Shown: positions 1 to 8,682 of the stretch, one piece after another
Layout of the letters: every line of letters starts with the position of its first letter
How positions within the stretch are numbered: the first letter of the stretch is position 1
Notes under the pieces: generated by a model
Database searches by the model: none
Seen by the model: only the letters and a program-made list of their open reading frames with translations
Told to the model about the DNA's origin: nothing
Position numbers and translations under genes: made by a program
From: JAEZHK01 sp040768845
GTDB lineage: Bacteria > Bacillota > Clostridia > Christensenellales > Aristaeellaceae
Direction: 5' to 3'
Assembly (NCBI GenBank): GCA_040768845.1
Contig: JAXGME010000006.1
Location: 186,001-250,000 of the forward strand
Length of the DNA: 64,000 nucleotides

Positions 1-70
1 CATCTGGCATGAAAGGGCGCGGCGCGCTTCATTAAAGCCGGCAGGTGGCAAGGCGCCGCCGCAAAACGGC

Positions 71-104
71 ATAAAAATCCGCGGCGCCTGAAAAGCGCCG
101 CGGA
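71..104 (-). terminator. Intrinsic terminator of spo0A
   Basis: A perfect 10-bp stem (arms 78-87 and 95-104, 7-nt loop) is followed on the minus strand by TTTTTAT. It lies about 55 nt past the spo0A stop codon, so spo0A transcription probably ends here. Confidence 0.85.
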
Positions 105-158
105 CGGTACGGGTTTTCATGCAAGGCCCGGAAGGCATCCCTCGCGCCGCGAAAAGCG

Positions 159-923
159 TCAGGCCGAGATGGTGTCGCTCCTGGGCGCGCCCACCTTGTC
201 GGCCACCAGCGCGATGAATTCGCCGTTGGTGGGCTTATCCTCGGCGGAGAACACCTTGTAGCCGTAGAGCCGGTTGACGCTCTCCAGCCGGCCGCGGCTC
301 CAGGCCACCTCGATGGCGTGGCGCATGGCGCGCTCCACCTTGCTGGCGGAGGTGCCGAAGTGCCGCGCGATGCCGGGGTACAGCTCCTTGGTGATGCGGC
401 CCAGAAGGTCCCTGTCTTCCAGCACCATGCGCACGGCCTCGCGCAGGTACTGATAGCCCTTGATGTGGGCGGGGATGCCGATGGAGAGGAACAGCCCCGT
501 CACCTGCTCGTCCCGGGAGCGCATGGGCGGCGTTCTGGGCTCGGCCAGGCTGTCGCCCTTCATGCCGGCGACCTCCTTGATGCGGGCGTAGAGCACTTGG
601 GTGTCCACGGGCTTCACCATGTAGTAGCTGGCGCCCAGCCGCATGGCGCGGCCGATGAATTCGTCCCCCGCCAGGCCCGTGACCATGATGGCCCGGGGCC
701 CGGCGCCGGCCAGCGCTTCCAGCACCGCAAAGCCGTCCAGCCGCGGCATGATGATGTCCAGGAGCAGTATGTCGGGCGCCGTCTTCTCGATCAAGGCCAG
801 CGCTTCCACGCCGTCGTGGGCGCAGCCGGCGATCTCGATGTCCGCTTTCCTGCCGAAGAATTCGGAGAGCTGGTTGAGTACCGCGTGGTTGTCGTCCGCC
901 ATCATGAGCTTGATCTTCTCCAT
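159..923 (-). CDS. spo0A: Sporulation master response regulator Spo0A
   Basis: This is the DNA-binding response regulator that commits clostridia and bacilli to sporulation when phosphorylated. The receiver domain covers about residues 4-120, with the acidic pocket D10/D11 and the phospho-acceptor D56 in LLLDIIMP. The C-terminal Spo0A DNA-binding domain covers about 145-254 and contains the characteristic segments HIKGYQYLREA and SKVERAMRHAIEVAWSRG. The length of 254 aa is close to the family norm. I chose the ATG at 923 because the protein then begins MEKIKLMMADD like other Spo0A proteins; a longer in-frame extension to 1031 has no family support. The gene is monocistronic as far as the window shows, with its own terminator. 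It is the best single clue to the lineage. Confidence 0.97.
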   Translation of the reverse strand: MEKIKLMMADDNHAVLNQLSEFFGRKADIEIAGCAHDGVEALALIEKTAPDILLLDIIMPRLDGFAVLEALAGAGPRAIMVTGLAGDEFIGRAMRLGASYYMVKPVDTQVLYARIKEVAGMKGDSLAEPRTPPMRSRDEQVTGLFLSIGIPAHIKGYQYLREAVRMVLEDRDLLGRITKELYPGIARHFGTSASKVERAMRHAIEVAWSRGRLESVNRLYGYKVFSAEDKPTNGEFIALVADKVGAPRSDTISA

Positions 924-1202
924 AATATCATCCGCCCTTTCGGTACAGGTTATGCCCGAAAAGGCGGAGATATGACAGGATCGGTAAAGAAAATATCCCG
1001 TCATTCGCCAGAATCCCCCGGCGCGCGTCAAAGCCCGCGGCTAGTAGTCCACGAAGGCCAAGAACCGATGATAGGGCGCAGAGATTTTTCTGCCCGGCAC
1101 GGAGCCGGAGCGCAGGCGTAGCAGCGCTGCGTCAAGCGGAGCGCGACACAGCCGGACAGGAAAAGATCCAGCCATAGCGCGGAAATCAGGCTTCGCGGAC
1201 GA

Positions 1203-2177
1203 CTAGGCAAGTCCGGCGGCCTCTGTCAGATGGCGCATCGCCTCCGGCGGCAGCTGGGCGTCGGCCGCCTCGCGCAGCGCCTGCACCTGGGAGACCCTGC
1301 TGACGCCCACGATGGGCAGCGTAAAAAAGTCCTTCTGCCCGGTCAGAAACGCCAGCGCGATGGCGCCCACGCCCAGGCCGGTTTCCTCGCGGACCTTGAG
1401 GATGGCCCGGTAGCGCCGGGCGTTGTCCTCGCTGACGAAGTCGCGCTTCAGCGCCTCCGGCAGCCCTTCCTCGCCCAGCTCAAAGAGCTTTGTGAAAAAG
1501 CCCTGTCCCTGGGACGAATAGGGCATCGCGGCCAGGCCGGTTCGCAGGTGCATCCGGTACATCTCCCGGTCCATCTGCACCAGCGTTTCGTCCGCCACGT
1601 GGTGCTGGTAGGCGAGGCTCCACTGGGGCTGGTTGACCGAGAAGCCCGCAAGGCCGTGGGCGGCGGCGTAGGCGTTGGCCTCCTCGATGCGGGCGGTCCG
1701 CCAGTTGGACGCGCCCACGAGCTTCGCCTTGCCGGACTCCAGGAGCATGTTCACCGATTCCAGAATGTCGCCCACCGGCCGGCTCTCGTCGTCCCGGTGC
1801 AGGTAGTACAATTCCACCCCGGATACGCCCAGCGCCTCGAGGCTCTCCTCCATATCGCCAAGGATGCTGGCCCGGTCGAGCCTGGGAATCAGAAAATACC
1901 CCCAGGGCGGGTGCGCGCCCTTGGTGCTCAAAACCAGGCTCTCCCGGTTTTTCCGGGCGGCGAGCCATTTGCCGATGGTCTTTTCGCTGATGCCCGGAAT
2001 GCCCAGGTCAAAATCCCCGTAGACGCGGGCGGTATCCAGCACGTTTCCGCCCAGCGCAATGTAGGCGTCCATCACCTGATAGGCGACCTCTTCCGGCATT
2101 TTCGCGCCGAAGTGGGCCGATCCCAGCGCGATGGCGCTCACCTTTCGGCCCAGTTCCGGCCAATCCCTCATCCGCAT
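1203..2177 (-). CDS. Aldo/keto reductase
   Basis: A cytosolic NAD(P)H-dependent oxidoreductase of the aldo/keto reductase TIM-barrel superfamily. The N-terminal strand plus the DTARVYGD segment supplies the catalytic Asp/Tyr region, STKGAHP carries the catalytic Lys, and YYLHRDDE the catalytic His. The C-terminal half (LTGQKDFFTLPIVGVS) matches the cofactor-binding part. The start at 2177 is preferred over 2198 because GGGGAG sits 7 nt upstream of it. That gives 324 aa, a normal size. The gene stands alone between spo0A and the divergent galT. The substrate cannot be told from sequence; sugars or carbonyl metabolites are the usual range. Confidence 0.88.
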   Translation of the reverse strand: MRMRDWPELGRKVSAIALGSAHFGAKMPEEVAYQVMDAYIALGGNVLDTARVYGDFDLGIPGISEKTIGKWLAARKNRESLVLSTKGAHPPWGYFLIPRLDRASILGDMEESLEALGVSGVELYYLHRDDESRPVGDILESVNMLLESGKAKLVGASNWRTARIEEANAYAAAHGLAGFSVNQPQWSLAYQHHVADETLVQMDREMYRMHLRTGLAAMPYSSQGQGFFTKLFELGEEGLPEALKRDFVSEDNARRYRAILKVREETGLGVGAIALAFLTGQKDFFTLPIVGVSRVSQVQALREAADAQLPPEAMRHLTEAAGLA

Positions 2178-2200
2178 GCGCAAACTCCCCTTCCGCATTC

Positions 2201-2206
2201 ATTATA
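2201..2206 (-). promoter_or_regulatory. Extended -10 promoter of the aldo/keto reductase
   Basis: The minus strand reads TGATATAAT, an extended -10 element. It lies 24 nt upstream of the chosen ATG and leaves a very short leader. No good -35 hexamer is visible. Confidence 0.5.
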
Positions 2207-2238
2207 TCATACAAATCCGCAAGTCGGCCCCGCTGGGC

Positions 2239-2267
2239 TTGTGACGGCCGCGCGGCTGTGGTAAAAT
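2239..2267 (+). promoter_or_regulatory. Promoter of galT
   Basis: TTGTGA, a 17-bp spacer and TAAAAT lie about 30 nt upstream of galT, divergent from the aldo/keto reductase promoter. Confidence 0.5.
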
Positions 2268-2298
2268 CATACCCAGCAACGTAAGGGCGGGGATAAAG

Positions 2299-3831
2299 AT
2301 GGAAAACCGCGCGACGCGCGCCATACTCGGGCTGATTGATTTTGCCGAAAACGCGGGCCTCACGGCCTCCTACGATCGCTTCTACGTCCAGAACCTGCTT
2401 TTGGACGCCATGGGCATGGACGCGCCGCAGCCGGATGCCGGAGCACCGTCGTCCATCGCGCCCACGGTCACGCCGCTGGTGCGGGAACTGAGCGAAATCG
2501 CGGCGGCGCAGGGGCGGATCGAGGACACCGCCGGCGCACGGGAGCGGTTTGAAACCCGGCTTTGCGGGCTGATCACGCCATCGCCCTGGGAGGTGCGCAC
2601 AAAGTTCTCCACGCTGTACCGGGAGGCGGGCCCCGAGGCCGCCACCCACTGGTTCTACCACGTGTGCCGCGCGTCGGACTACATCCGTGTGGACCAGATC
2701 GCCCGGAACGTGCGCTTTTTCGCGCCGTCGCCGGCGGGGGAGCTGGAGATCACCATCAACCTCTCCAAGCCCGAAAAAGACCCCCGCGACATCGCCGCCG
2801 AGCGCAAAAAGGCGCAGGTGGGCTACCCCCGCTGCCTTCTGTGCGTGGAAAACCCCGGCTACGCCGGCCGCGCGGGCTACCCCGCGCGGCAGAACCACCG
2901 GATGATTCCGCTGACCCTCGCGGGCGAACCCTGGCGGTTCCAGTATTCACCCTATCTGTACTACAACGAGCACTGCATCGTGCTGTCCGAACGGCACACG
3001 CCGATGAGGATCTCCCGGGGCACCTTCATCCGGCTGTTTGAATTCGTATCCCAGTTTCCCCACTACTTCCTGGGCGCCAACGCGGACCTGCCCATCGTGG
3101 GCGGCTCCATCCTGAACCACGACCACTTCCAGGGCGGCCGGTACACCTTTCCGATGGACAAGGCTGGGGCGCGAACGGCCCTCGTGTGCCCCGATCCGGC
3201 CATCCGCGCCGCGGTGGTGGACTGGCCGATGACCTGCATCCGGCTCACGGGCCGCGAATCCGCGCCGATGATCGACCTGGCGGAGAAGATTCTCGCCGCC
3301 TGGCGCGTCCACGCCGACCCGGCCCTTGACATCCTGGCCGAGACCGACCAGCCCCACAACACCATCACGCCCATCCTGCGGCGCGAGGGCGACGAATGGG
3401 TGCTGAACCTGCTGCTCCGCAACAACCGCACCTCAAAGGACCACCCGCTGGGCATCTTCCACCCCCACGCGGACCTGCACCACATCAAGAAGGAGAACAT
3501 CGGCCTGATCGAAACGATGGGGCTTTTCATCCTGCCGGGGCGGCTGCTCTCGGAACTGGACGCGCTCAAAAAGTACCTGACCGGCGAAGCCCCGCTTTGC
3601 GCGCCGGAGGCGGGCTCGCCCCTTGAAAAGCACTTCGAGTGGGCAAAGGCGCTGGTTGCGGAGCACGGCGCAGGCCTCTCCCCGGAGGCGGCCGTGGCCG
3701 CCATCCGGCAGGGGCTGAGCGTCAAGTGTGCCCGCGTGCTGGCGGACGCCGGCGTGTACAAGGCGGACGCGGCCGGGCAGGCCGGTCTGATGCGCTTTCT
3801 TGCGCCGCTGGGCTTCCGGGCGGCCGTGTAG
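2299..3831 (+). CDS. galT: UDP-glucose--hexose-1-phosphate uridylyltransferase, Firmicutes type
   Basis: A Leloir-pathway enzyme that exchanges UMP between UDP-glucose and galactose-1-phosphate. It is the class II GalT found in Firmicutes (about 500 aa; here 510 aa) and is only distantly similar to the E. coli enzyme. Visible signatures are the N-terminal YVQNLLL segment, the FCAWK-like zone CLLCVENPGY, and the active-site block SILNHDHFQGG, whose His residues carry the uridylyl intermediate. A late block, DLHHIKKENIGLIETMG, is typical of the class. No galK or galE is adjacent, so galactose genes are dispersed. The stop lies 17 bp from the end of the convergent glpK. Confidence 0.95.
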   Translation: MENRATRAILGLIDFAENAGLTASYDRFYVQNLLLDAMGMDAPQPDAGAPSSIAPTVTPLVRELSEIAAAQGRIEDTAGARERFETRLCGLITPSPWEVRTKFSTLYREAGPEAATHWFYHVCRASDYIRVDQIARNVRFFAPSPAGELEITINLSKPEKDPRDIAAERKKAQVGYPRCLLCVENPGYAGRAGYPARQNHRMIPLTLAGEPWRFQYSPYLYYNEHCIVLSERHTPMRISRGTFIRLFEFVSQFPHYFLGANADLPIVGGSILNHDHFQGGRYTFPMDKAGARTALVCPDPAIRAAVVDWPMTCIRLTGRESAPMIDLAEKILAAWRVHADPALDILAETDQPHNTITPILRREGDEWVLNLLLRNNRTSKDHPLGIFHPHADLHHIKKENIGLIETMGLFILPGRLLSELDALKKYLTGEAPLCAPEAGSPLEKHFEWAKALVAEHGAGLSPEAAVAAIRQGLSVKCARVLADAGVYKADAAGQAGLMRFLAPLGFRAAV

Positions 3832-3848
3832 GCGGCCCCCCGGGTCCG

Positions 3849-5336
3849 TCACCGCTCCGCCCAGTTTTTCGCGCGCTCGATGGCCCTGGCCCACTGGGTG
3901 CAGAGCCTCTCGCGGGTGGAGGAATCAATGGCGGGGGTGAATCGGTTCTCCGGCGCCCAAATGGTCTGCAGCTTGGCCGTATCCCACAGCCCCACCGCGC
4001 GGGCGGCGAGCATCGCCGCGCCCAGGGCGGTGGTTTCTGTGACCATGGGCCGCAGCACCTCGATGCCCAGGAGGTTCGCCTGGAACTGCATGAGGAAGTT
4101 GTTGCGGCTGGCGCCGCCGTCGACGCGCAGCACGCCGGGCCTCAGGCCGCTGTCGCGGATCATGGCCTCCAGCACGTCCCGGGTCTGGAAGGCGATGGAC
4201 TCCAGCGCGGCGCGGACGATGTGGCTGCGGTTGGCGCCGCGGGTGAGCCCCACGATGGTGCCGCGGGCGTACATGTCCCAGTAGGGCGCGCCGAGGCCCG
4301 TAAAGGCGGGCACCAGATACACGCCGCCGTTGTCGGCCACGGAAAGGGCGCAGCGCTCGCTGTCGGCCGCGGTTTCAATCATCTTCAGCTCGTCCCGGAG
4401 CCACTGGATGGTGGCGCCGCCCATGAATACCGAGCCCTCCAGCGCGTAGCGGGGCACGCCGTCCACGCGCCAGGCGATGGTGGTGATGAGGTTGCTGCCG
4501 GAGCGGACCGGCTTGAGACCGGTGTTCATCAGCAGGAAGCAGCCGGTGCCGTAGGTGTTTTTGACCATGCCGGAGGCAAAGCAGCCCTGCCCGAAAAGCG
4601 CGGCGTGCTGATCCCCCGCCAGCGCCGCCACCGGGATCTCGGCGCCCAGGATGTCCCTGCGCAGCGTGCCCACGATTTCGGAGGAATCCACCACCCGGGG
4701 CAGGAGCGCCCGCGGGATGTTCATGGCCCGGAGCAGGAGCGGGTCCCACTCCTGGTCGTAGATGTTGAAGAGCATGGTGCGGGCGGCGTTGGTGGCGTCG
4801 GTCACGTGCACGCGCTCGTTCGTCAGGTGGTAGGCCAGCCAGGAATCCACCGTGCCGAAGCACAGTTCGCCCGCGTCCGCCCGCGCCCGGGCGCCGTCCA
4901 CGTGCTCCAGCAGCCATTGCAGCTTGGTGCCGGAGAAGTAGGCGTCCGCGACGAGGCCGGTATGGTCGCGGATGACCGAACCCATGCCGTCCTGCTTGAG
5001 CCGCTCCACCAGCGGCGCGGTGCGGCGGCATTGCCACACGATGGCGTTGTACAGCGGCCGGCCGGAGGCGCGGTCCCACAAAAGCGTGGTTTCGCGCTGG
5101 TTGGCGACCCCCACCGCCACGATGTCTCCGGGATCGACCCCGGCTTCCCGGACCACCGCGCGCAGCGCGTCGATCTGGGTGGACAGAATATCCTCCGGGT
5201 CGTGCTCGACCCAGCCCGGCTCAGGATAGAGCTGCGCAAACTCAATGCCGTGGGCCGCCACCAGCGCGCCGGTTTCGTCAAACAGCACCGCGCGGGAACT
5301 GGTGGTCCCCTGGTCCAGCGCCACCACGTACTTCAT
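3849..5336 (-). CDS. glpK: Glycerol kinase
   Basis: An FGGY-family kinase that phosphorylates glycerol to glycerol-3-phosphate in the cytosol. The protein is 495 aa, the usual length. The N-terminal ATP-binding motif is LDQGTTSSRAVLF. The substrate-binding blocks are NQRETT and VDSWLAY. GTGCF and ALEGSVFMGGATIQWLRDEL, followed by the C-terminal DGGASRNNFLMQFQANLL, are close to consensus. A GAGGGG ribosome site lies 8 nt upstream of the ATG. The gene follows a terminator at 5356-5392, and I see no convincing promoter between the two, so its transcription start is unclear. No glpF or glpD is adjacent. Confidence 0.96.
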   Translation of the reverse strand: MKYVVALDQGTTSSRAVLFDETGALVAAHGIEFAQLYPEPGWVEHDPEDILSTQIDALRAVVREAGVDPGDIVAVGVANQRETTLLWDRASGRPLYNAIVWQCRRTAPLVERLKQDGMGSVIRDHTGLVADAYFSGTKLQWLLEHVDGARARADAGELCFGTVDSWLAYHLTNERVHVTDATNAARTMLFNIYDQEWDPLLLRAMNIPRALLPRVVDSSEIVGTLRRDILGAEIPVAALAGDQHAALFGQGCFASGMVKNTYGTGCFLLMNTGLKPVRSGSNLITTIAWRVDGVPRYALEGSVFMGGATIQWLRDELKMIETAADSERCALSVADNGGVYLVPAFTGLGAPYWDMYARGTIVGLTRGANRSHIVRAALESIAFQTRDVLEAMIRDSGLRPGVLRVDGGASRNNFLMQFQANLLGIEVLRPMVTETTALGAAMLAARAVGLWDTAKLQTIWAPENRFTPAIDSSTRERLCTQWARAIERAKNWAER

Positions 5337-5355
5337 GCCGCTTTCCCCTCTCGCT

Positions 5356-5392
5356 TAAAAACGATTCCGGCATAGCAAAGCTGCCGGAATCG
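5356..5392 (-). terminator. Terminator after the acidic membrane protein gene
   Basis: A perfect 11-bp stem (5362-5372 with 5382-5392) is followed on the minus strand by TTTTTA. It separates the gene at 5405-7255 from glpK. Confidence 0.8.
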
Positions 5393-5404
5393 AGAGAATG
5401 GTCC

Positions 5405-7255
5405 TCAGCCGGGCGTATCGGAGTCCGGCGCCGCATCCGTCTGGGCAATGTCTGCGCCCGGCGTCTCCTGGGCGGCGTCCGCCGCCTGGGTGGGCTCGGG
5501 CGTCACCTCCATCAGGGCGGTGGGCTCCGGCTCCGGCGTCCCCTCCATCAGGGCGGTGGGCTCCGGCTCCGGCAGGATCAGGCTCAACTGCCCCACCGCC
5601 GCGCGCAGGCCGCCCAGCGAGATCAGCCGGCTGGCTTCCAATTGCCTCAGCGCCAGCACGCACACGGCCAGCAGCAGGATCAGCAGCACCAGCCCCTTCA
5701 AAAATCCCAGGAAGCGCCGCCCGCCGCTGACGTGGTACTCATCGTCATAGCGGTCGTCGTCTTCGTCATAGTCGTCGTAGTCGTCATAATCGTCGTAGTC
5801 GTCATAGCGGTCGCCGTAATCCTCTTCGTCGAGGTCCTCATCCTGATAGACGCGGCGCTTCTTTTCCCGGGCCGGCCTGGGCGCGCGGCGCACCGGCAGA
5901 TCGTCGTCCTCGTCCTCCTCGTCGTAGCCGTAGTCGTAGTCGTCCTCCGGTTCGGGCTCCGGCGCTCGCACGGGCGCGGGCGCGGGGCGATGCGCCCGGG
6001 CGCGCAGCGGCCTGAACTCCTGCGTCGGCTCGTCCACCTCGTAGACGTCCTTCGCCGGCGCGGGCGCGGGGGCTGCCGGTGCGGGGGCCGCGGACGCCGC
6101 AACCGGCGCGGGCGCGGGAGCTGCCGGCGCGGAGGCGCGCACCGCCCCGCCGGCGGCCAGCGCCTTGCGCTCCCTTCGGGAGAGCGAGGGCGCGCGCTCA
6201 AGCTCCTCGGAGAGGCGCTCCGTCAGCGCCGCCTTATGGTTTCCCTCCATGGACTGGCCCTCCCCATCCGGCTGCGCCGATTCGTGCGTTGGTTCATCGT
6301 CCCGGTCATCCTGGATGCGGGCGCGGAGTTTGCTGAAAAAGCCAAACACCCTGGTCCCCCGGGGGGCGGGCAGGTCATCGTCATCATCGTCGTCCTCGTC
6401 CGGTTCGGGGGCGGCTTCGACGGGCTCCGGCTCGGGCGCACCCTTCCGGTCGTCCTCGAAGAAGCCGGCATGCACGGTGGTGCCGGGCTGGGACACCAGT
6501 TCGTCCACCTCGCGCGCGTCCACCGATTCAATGTCCAGTATGGGCGGCTCCGCCTTTTCTTCCCGGGCCAGGGCGGCCTTGCGCATGCGGCGCGAAGGCA
6601 CCGGTTCGTCCGCCGCCGGGGCGGGCGTCGCGGGCACGGGTTCATCCTCGTCTCCGCCGTCCGGGGCCTCCTCGGCTTCCGGGGCCCCCCGGCGCTCGGC
6701 CAGCCGGGTGCGCGCCTTGCGCAAAAGCCCGCCGACCTTTTTCAGCGCATCCCCGATGGGGTTGTCAATCTGGGGCGCGTCCGGGTCGTCTTCGTCCTGG
6801 TCCTCATCCTCGTCGGCCTCGTCCGCCGGCGCGGGCTGCGGGCCGCCCTTGGGGGGGCGGTAGTCCGCGTGGGCGTCCTCCTCCGGCGCCTCGTCCTCCT
6901 CCGGAACGCGGCGGGCAACGCCCTTCATCAGCGCTTTCATGCCGCCAAAGAGGGATTTTTTCTCCTCCGGCTGCGCCTCGTCCTCGTCCTCCGGCAGATC
7001 CAGCGCATCCTCCGGCAGATCCAGCGCCGAGAATTCGTCTTCCGGCGCCTTCACCGGCGCAGCCGGCGCGGCCGGGATAACCGGCGCGGCTTCCTCCCGC
7101 GCAGGCTGCGGCTTGGGGGAAGCGCTGGCCGGACGCGCAGGTTTGACGGCCGCAGCCTTTTCGGCTTCCTGCCGGAATCGCTGCTCGTGCAGGCGCTTGT
7201 ATTCGTAATAATCCAGGCCGGGGCGGCGAGGGCCGCCGGGTCGGGCGTTAGCCAT
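5405..7255 (-). CDS. Highly acidic single-pass membrane protein of unknown function
   Basis: I do not recognise a family. The 616-aa protein is mostly low-complexity. Residues 1 to about 515 are rich in Asp, Glu, Pro and Ala, with charged islands (for example PPKGGPQPAP, VFGFFSKLRARIQDD) and a DYDDYDDYDD tract near 490. One transmembrane helix lies at about 518-536 (FLKGLVLLILLLAVCVLAL). An outside tail of about 80 residues contains two 12-aa PEPEPTALMEGT-type repeats. The topology would place the long acidic part in the cytoplasm. The start at 7255 (AGAGGCGG upstream) is preferred over 7291. It has its own promoter and terminator. A scaffold or cell-envelope role is possible, but only a guess. 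Confidence 0.7.
   Translation of the reverse strand: MANARPGGPRRPGLDYYEYKRLHEQRFRQEAEKAAAVKPARPASASPKPQPAREEAAPVIPAAPAAPVKAPEDEFSALDLPEDALDLPEDEDEAQPEEKKSLFGGMKALMKGVARRVPEEDEAPEEDAHADYRPPKGGPQPAPADEADEDEDQDEDDPDAPQIDNPIGDALKKVGGLLRKARTRLAERRGAPEAEEAPDGGDEDEPVPATPAPAADEPVPSRRMRKAALAREEKAEPPILDIESVDAREVDELVSQPGTTVHAGFFEDDRKGAPEPEPVEAAPEPDEDDDDDDDLPAPRGTRVFGFFSKLRARIQDDRDDEPTHESAQPDGEGQSMEGNHKAALTERLSEELERAPSLSRRERKALAAGGAVRASAPAAPAPAPVAASAAPAPAAPAPAPAKDVYEVDEPTQEFRPLRARAHRPAPAPVRAPEPEPEDDYDYGYDEEDEDDDLPVRRAPRPAREKKRRVYQDEDLDEEDYGDRYDDYDDYDDYDDYDEDDDRYDDEYHVSGGRRFLGFLKGLVLLILLLAVCVLALRQLEASRLISLGGLRAAVGQLSLILPEPEPTALMEGTPEPEPTALMEVTPEPTQAADAAQETPGADIAQTDAAPDSDTPG
5506..5573. repeat. Two direct 32-bp repeats, 36-bp period
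   Basis: Copies at 5506-5537 and 5542-5573 are identical over 32 bp and encode the repeated 12-residue unit in the external tail of the acidic membrane protein. Only two copies are present, so this is an internal coding repeat. Confidence 0.85.
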
Positions 7256-7298
7256 ATCAAGACCGCCTCTCTTTTTTCGGGCGTAATACACTTATTCT

Positions 7299-7326
7299 AT
7301 TATAACATATCCGCTCTTTATGGCAA
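7299..7326 (-). promoter_or_regulatory. Promoter of the acidic membrane protein gene
   Basis: Minus strand TTGCCA (7321-7326), a 16-bp spacer and a perfect TATAAT (7299-7304), about 45 bp upstream of the chosen ATG. Confidence 0.7.
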
Positions 7327-7401
7327 GGGTTCAATAACTGGAAAACACAAAAAAGTTGCGCCGCATACGATGAAGCGGGCCAGAATGGAAGGAGGAGTTC
7401 A

Positions 7402-7620
7402 ATGAACGGAACGTTTCAGCTGATCCGGCGCGCCCGGCGGGAGGGGGTGAGCCTTCGGCCGCCGCAGGTTTTCGGAGCGTGCGACGGCGTCTCCGCAGTG
7501 GGCGAAGCCGCTTCCGATCCGGGCCGGACGCCCTGGGCCGAAGCCCCCATACATACCGGGGCCATCTACCGCGAGCTGATGCAAAAGTACGACCGCATCA
7601 CCCCACGTCACCTGAAATGA
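7402..7620 (+). CDS. Small hypothetical protein, 72 aa
   Basis: A 72-aa protein of unknown function. The best evidence that it is real is the strong ribosome site GGAAGGAGGAG just upstream of the ATG and a terminator 8 nt past the stop. The N-terminus is basic (LIRRARREG) and the C-terminus ends in the hydrophilic segment AIYRELMQKYDRITPRHLK. There is no signal peptide, membrane segment or Cys/His motif. It is divergent from the acidic membrane protein and convergent with an aldo/keto reductase. No promoter is evident. Confidence 0.6.
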   Translation: MNGTFQLIRRARREGVSLRPPQVFGACDGVSAVGEAASDPGRTPWAEAPIHTGAIYRELMQKYDRITPRHLK

Positions 7621-7627
7621 CCGGCAA

Positions 7628-7663
7628 AAAGCGGGGCCCGCGGACGCGCGCGGGCCCCGCTTT
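7628..7663. terminator. Bidirectional terminator between convergent genes
   Basis: A perfect 15-bp GC-rich stem (7628-7642 with 7649-7663) lies between the 72-aa gene and the leftward aldo/keto reductase. The minus strand continues with a run of five T; the plus-strand T-tract is only TTTCGTCATT, so termination should be stronger leftward. Confidence 0.8.
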
Positions 7664-7665
7664 CG

Positions 7666-8658
7666 TCATTCCTGCGCCAGGATGCGCTCGACAGCCTCCA
7701 TTTCCGCCGCCTCAAGGGGCGGGGCGGAGAGGGCGCGGACGTTTTCCGCCACCTGCTCGGGTCTGGAGGCGCCGATGAGGGCGCTGGTCACCACATCGTC
7801 CCGCAGCACCCATTGGAGCGCCAGCTGGGCGAGGCTCTGCCCCCGCGCGGCGGCGATGTCCGCCAGGCCGCGCACCTTTTCCAGCTTGTCCCCGGTGATC
7901 GAGGCGGGCTTCAGGTAGCGGGGATCGTGGCCCGCGCGGCTGTCCGCCGGGATGCCGCCCAGGTACTTGCCCGTCAGCACCCCGCCCGCCAGCGGGCCGA
8001 AGGCGATCATCCCCACCCTTTCCCGCCGGAGAAGATCGGTCAGTCCATCCTCCACCCACCGGTCCAGCATGGAATAGCGCGGCTGGTGGATGACGAGGGG
8101 CGTGCCCATCTGCCGGAGCATGGCGATGGCCGCCCGGGCCCTGTCGGCCGGGTAGTTGGAAATGCCCACGTAGAGCGCCCTGCCGCTGCGGACGATGTGG
8201 TCCAGCGCGCCCATCGTCTCCTCCAGCGGCGTGTCCGGGTCGGGCCGGTGGTGGTAGAAGATGTCCACGTAGTCGACGCGCATGCGCTTCAGGCTCTGAT
8301 CCAGGCTCGAAATCAGGTACTTCCGGCTGCCGAAGTTGCCGTAGGGGCCGGGCCACATGTCGTAGCCCGCCTTGGTGGAGAGGACCAGTTCGTCCCGGTG
8401 GGGCCGCCAGTCCCGCTCCATGTGCCGGCCGAAGTTGCGCTCGGCCTCGCCGTAGGGCGGGCCGTAGTTGTTGGCCAGGTCAAAGTGGGTGATGCCCAGG
8501 TCAAAGGCCTGCCGAAGGATCGCCTGCTGGGTTCCGAAGGGGGTAATGTCCCCAAAGTTGTGCCAAAGCCCCAGCGAAATCGCCGGCAGCAGAAGTCCGC
8601 TTGCGCCGCAGCGGCGGTACTCCATGGCGTCGTACCGGGTTGGGGATGGATTGTACAT
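7666..8658 (-). CDS. Aldo/keto reductase, YghZ/L-glyceraldehyde-3-phosphate reductase type
   Basis: A 330-aa cytosolic NADPH-dependent reductase. The motifs FDLANNYGPPYGEAE (catalytic Asp/Tyr), LVLSTKAGYDMWPGPYG (Lys) and VDIFYHHRPDPDTPLEET (His) are typical of the YghZ/Gpr subgroup, whose E. coli member reduces L-glyceraldehyde-3-phosphate. A strong AAAGGAGG site lies 5 nt before the ATG. It is the last gene of a leftward run; the barstar-isomerase fusion ends 24 bp upstream. That arrangement suggests the isomerase-like domain and this reductase act on related carbonyl or sugar substrates, which is inference. Confidence 0.9.
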   Translation of the reverse strand: MYNPSPTRYDAMEYRRCGASGLLLPAISLGLWHNFGDITPFGTQQAILRQAFDLGITHFDLANNYGPPYGEAERNFGRHMERDWRPHRDELVLSTKAGYDMWPGPYGNFGSRKYLISSLDQSLKRMRVDYVDIFYHHRPDPDTPLEETMGALDHIVRSGRALYVGISNYPADRARAAIAMLRQMGTPLVIHQPRYSMLDRWVEDGLTDLLRRERVGMIAFGPLAGGVLTGKYLGGIPADSRAGHDPRYLKPASITGDKLEKVRGLADIAAARGQSLAQLALQWVLRDDVVTSALIGASRPEQVAENVRALSAPPLEAAEMEAVERILAQE

Positions 8659-8682
8659 GGGCGCCTCCTTTAAGCATGCCCT

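Noticed and set aside
1032..1202. Small ORF between spo0A and the aldo/keto reductase
   Set aside because: The 60-codon frame has no ribosome site or family similarity; the gap shows no recognisable feature.
3639..5375. Long rightward open frame across glpK
   Set aside because: It is the complement of a well-conserved glycerol kinase; GC-rich coding DNA creates long antisense frames. Similar long frames opposite the ABC, haem and kinase genes were dropped for the same reason.
5506..5573. Short spaced repeats as a CRISPR array
   Set aside because: Only two copies with a 4-bp gap, inside a coding region and in phase with a 12-residue protein repeat.
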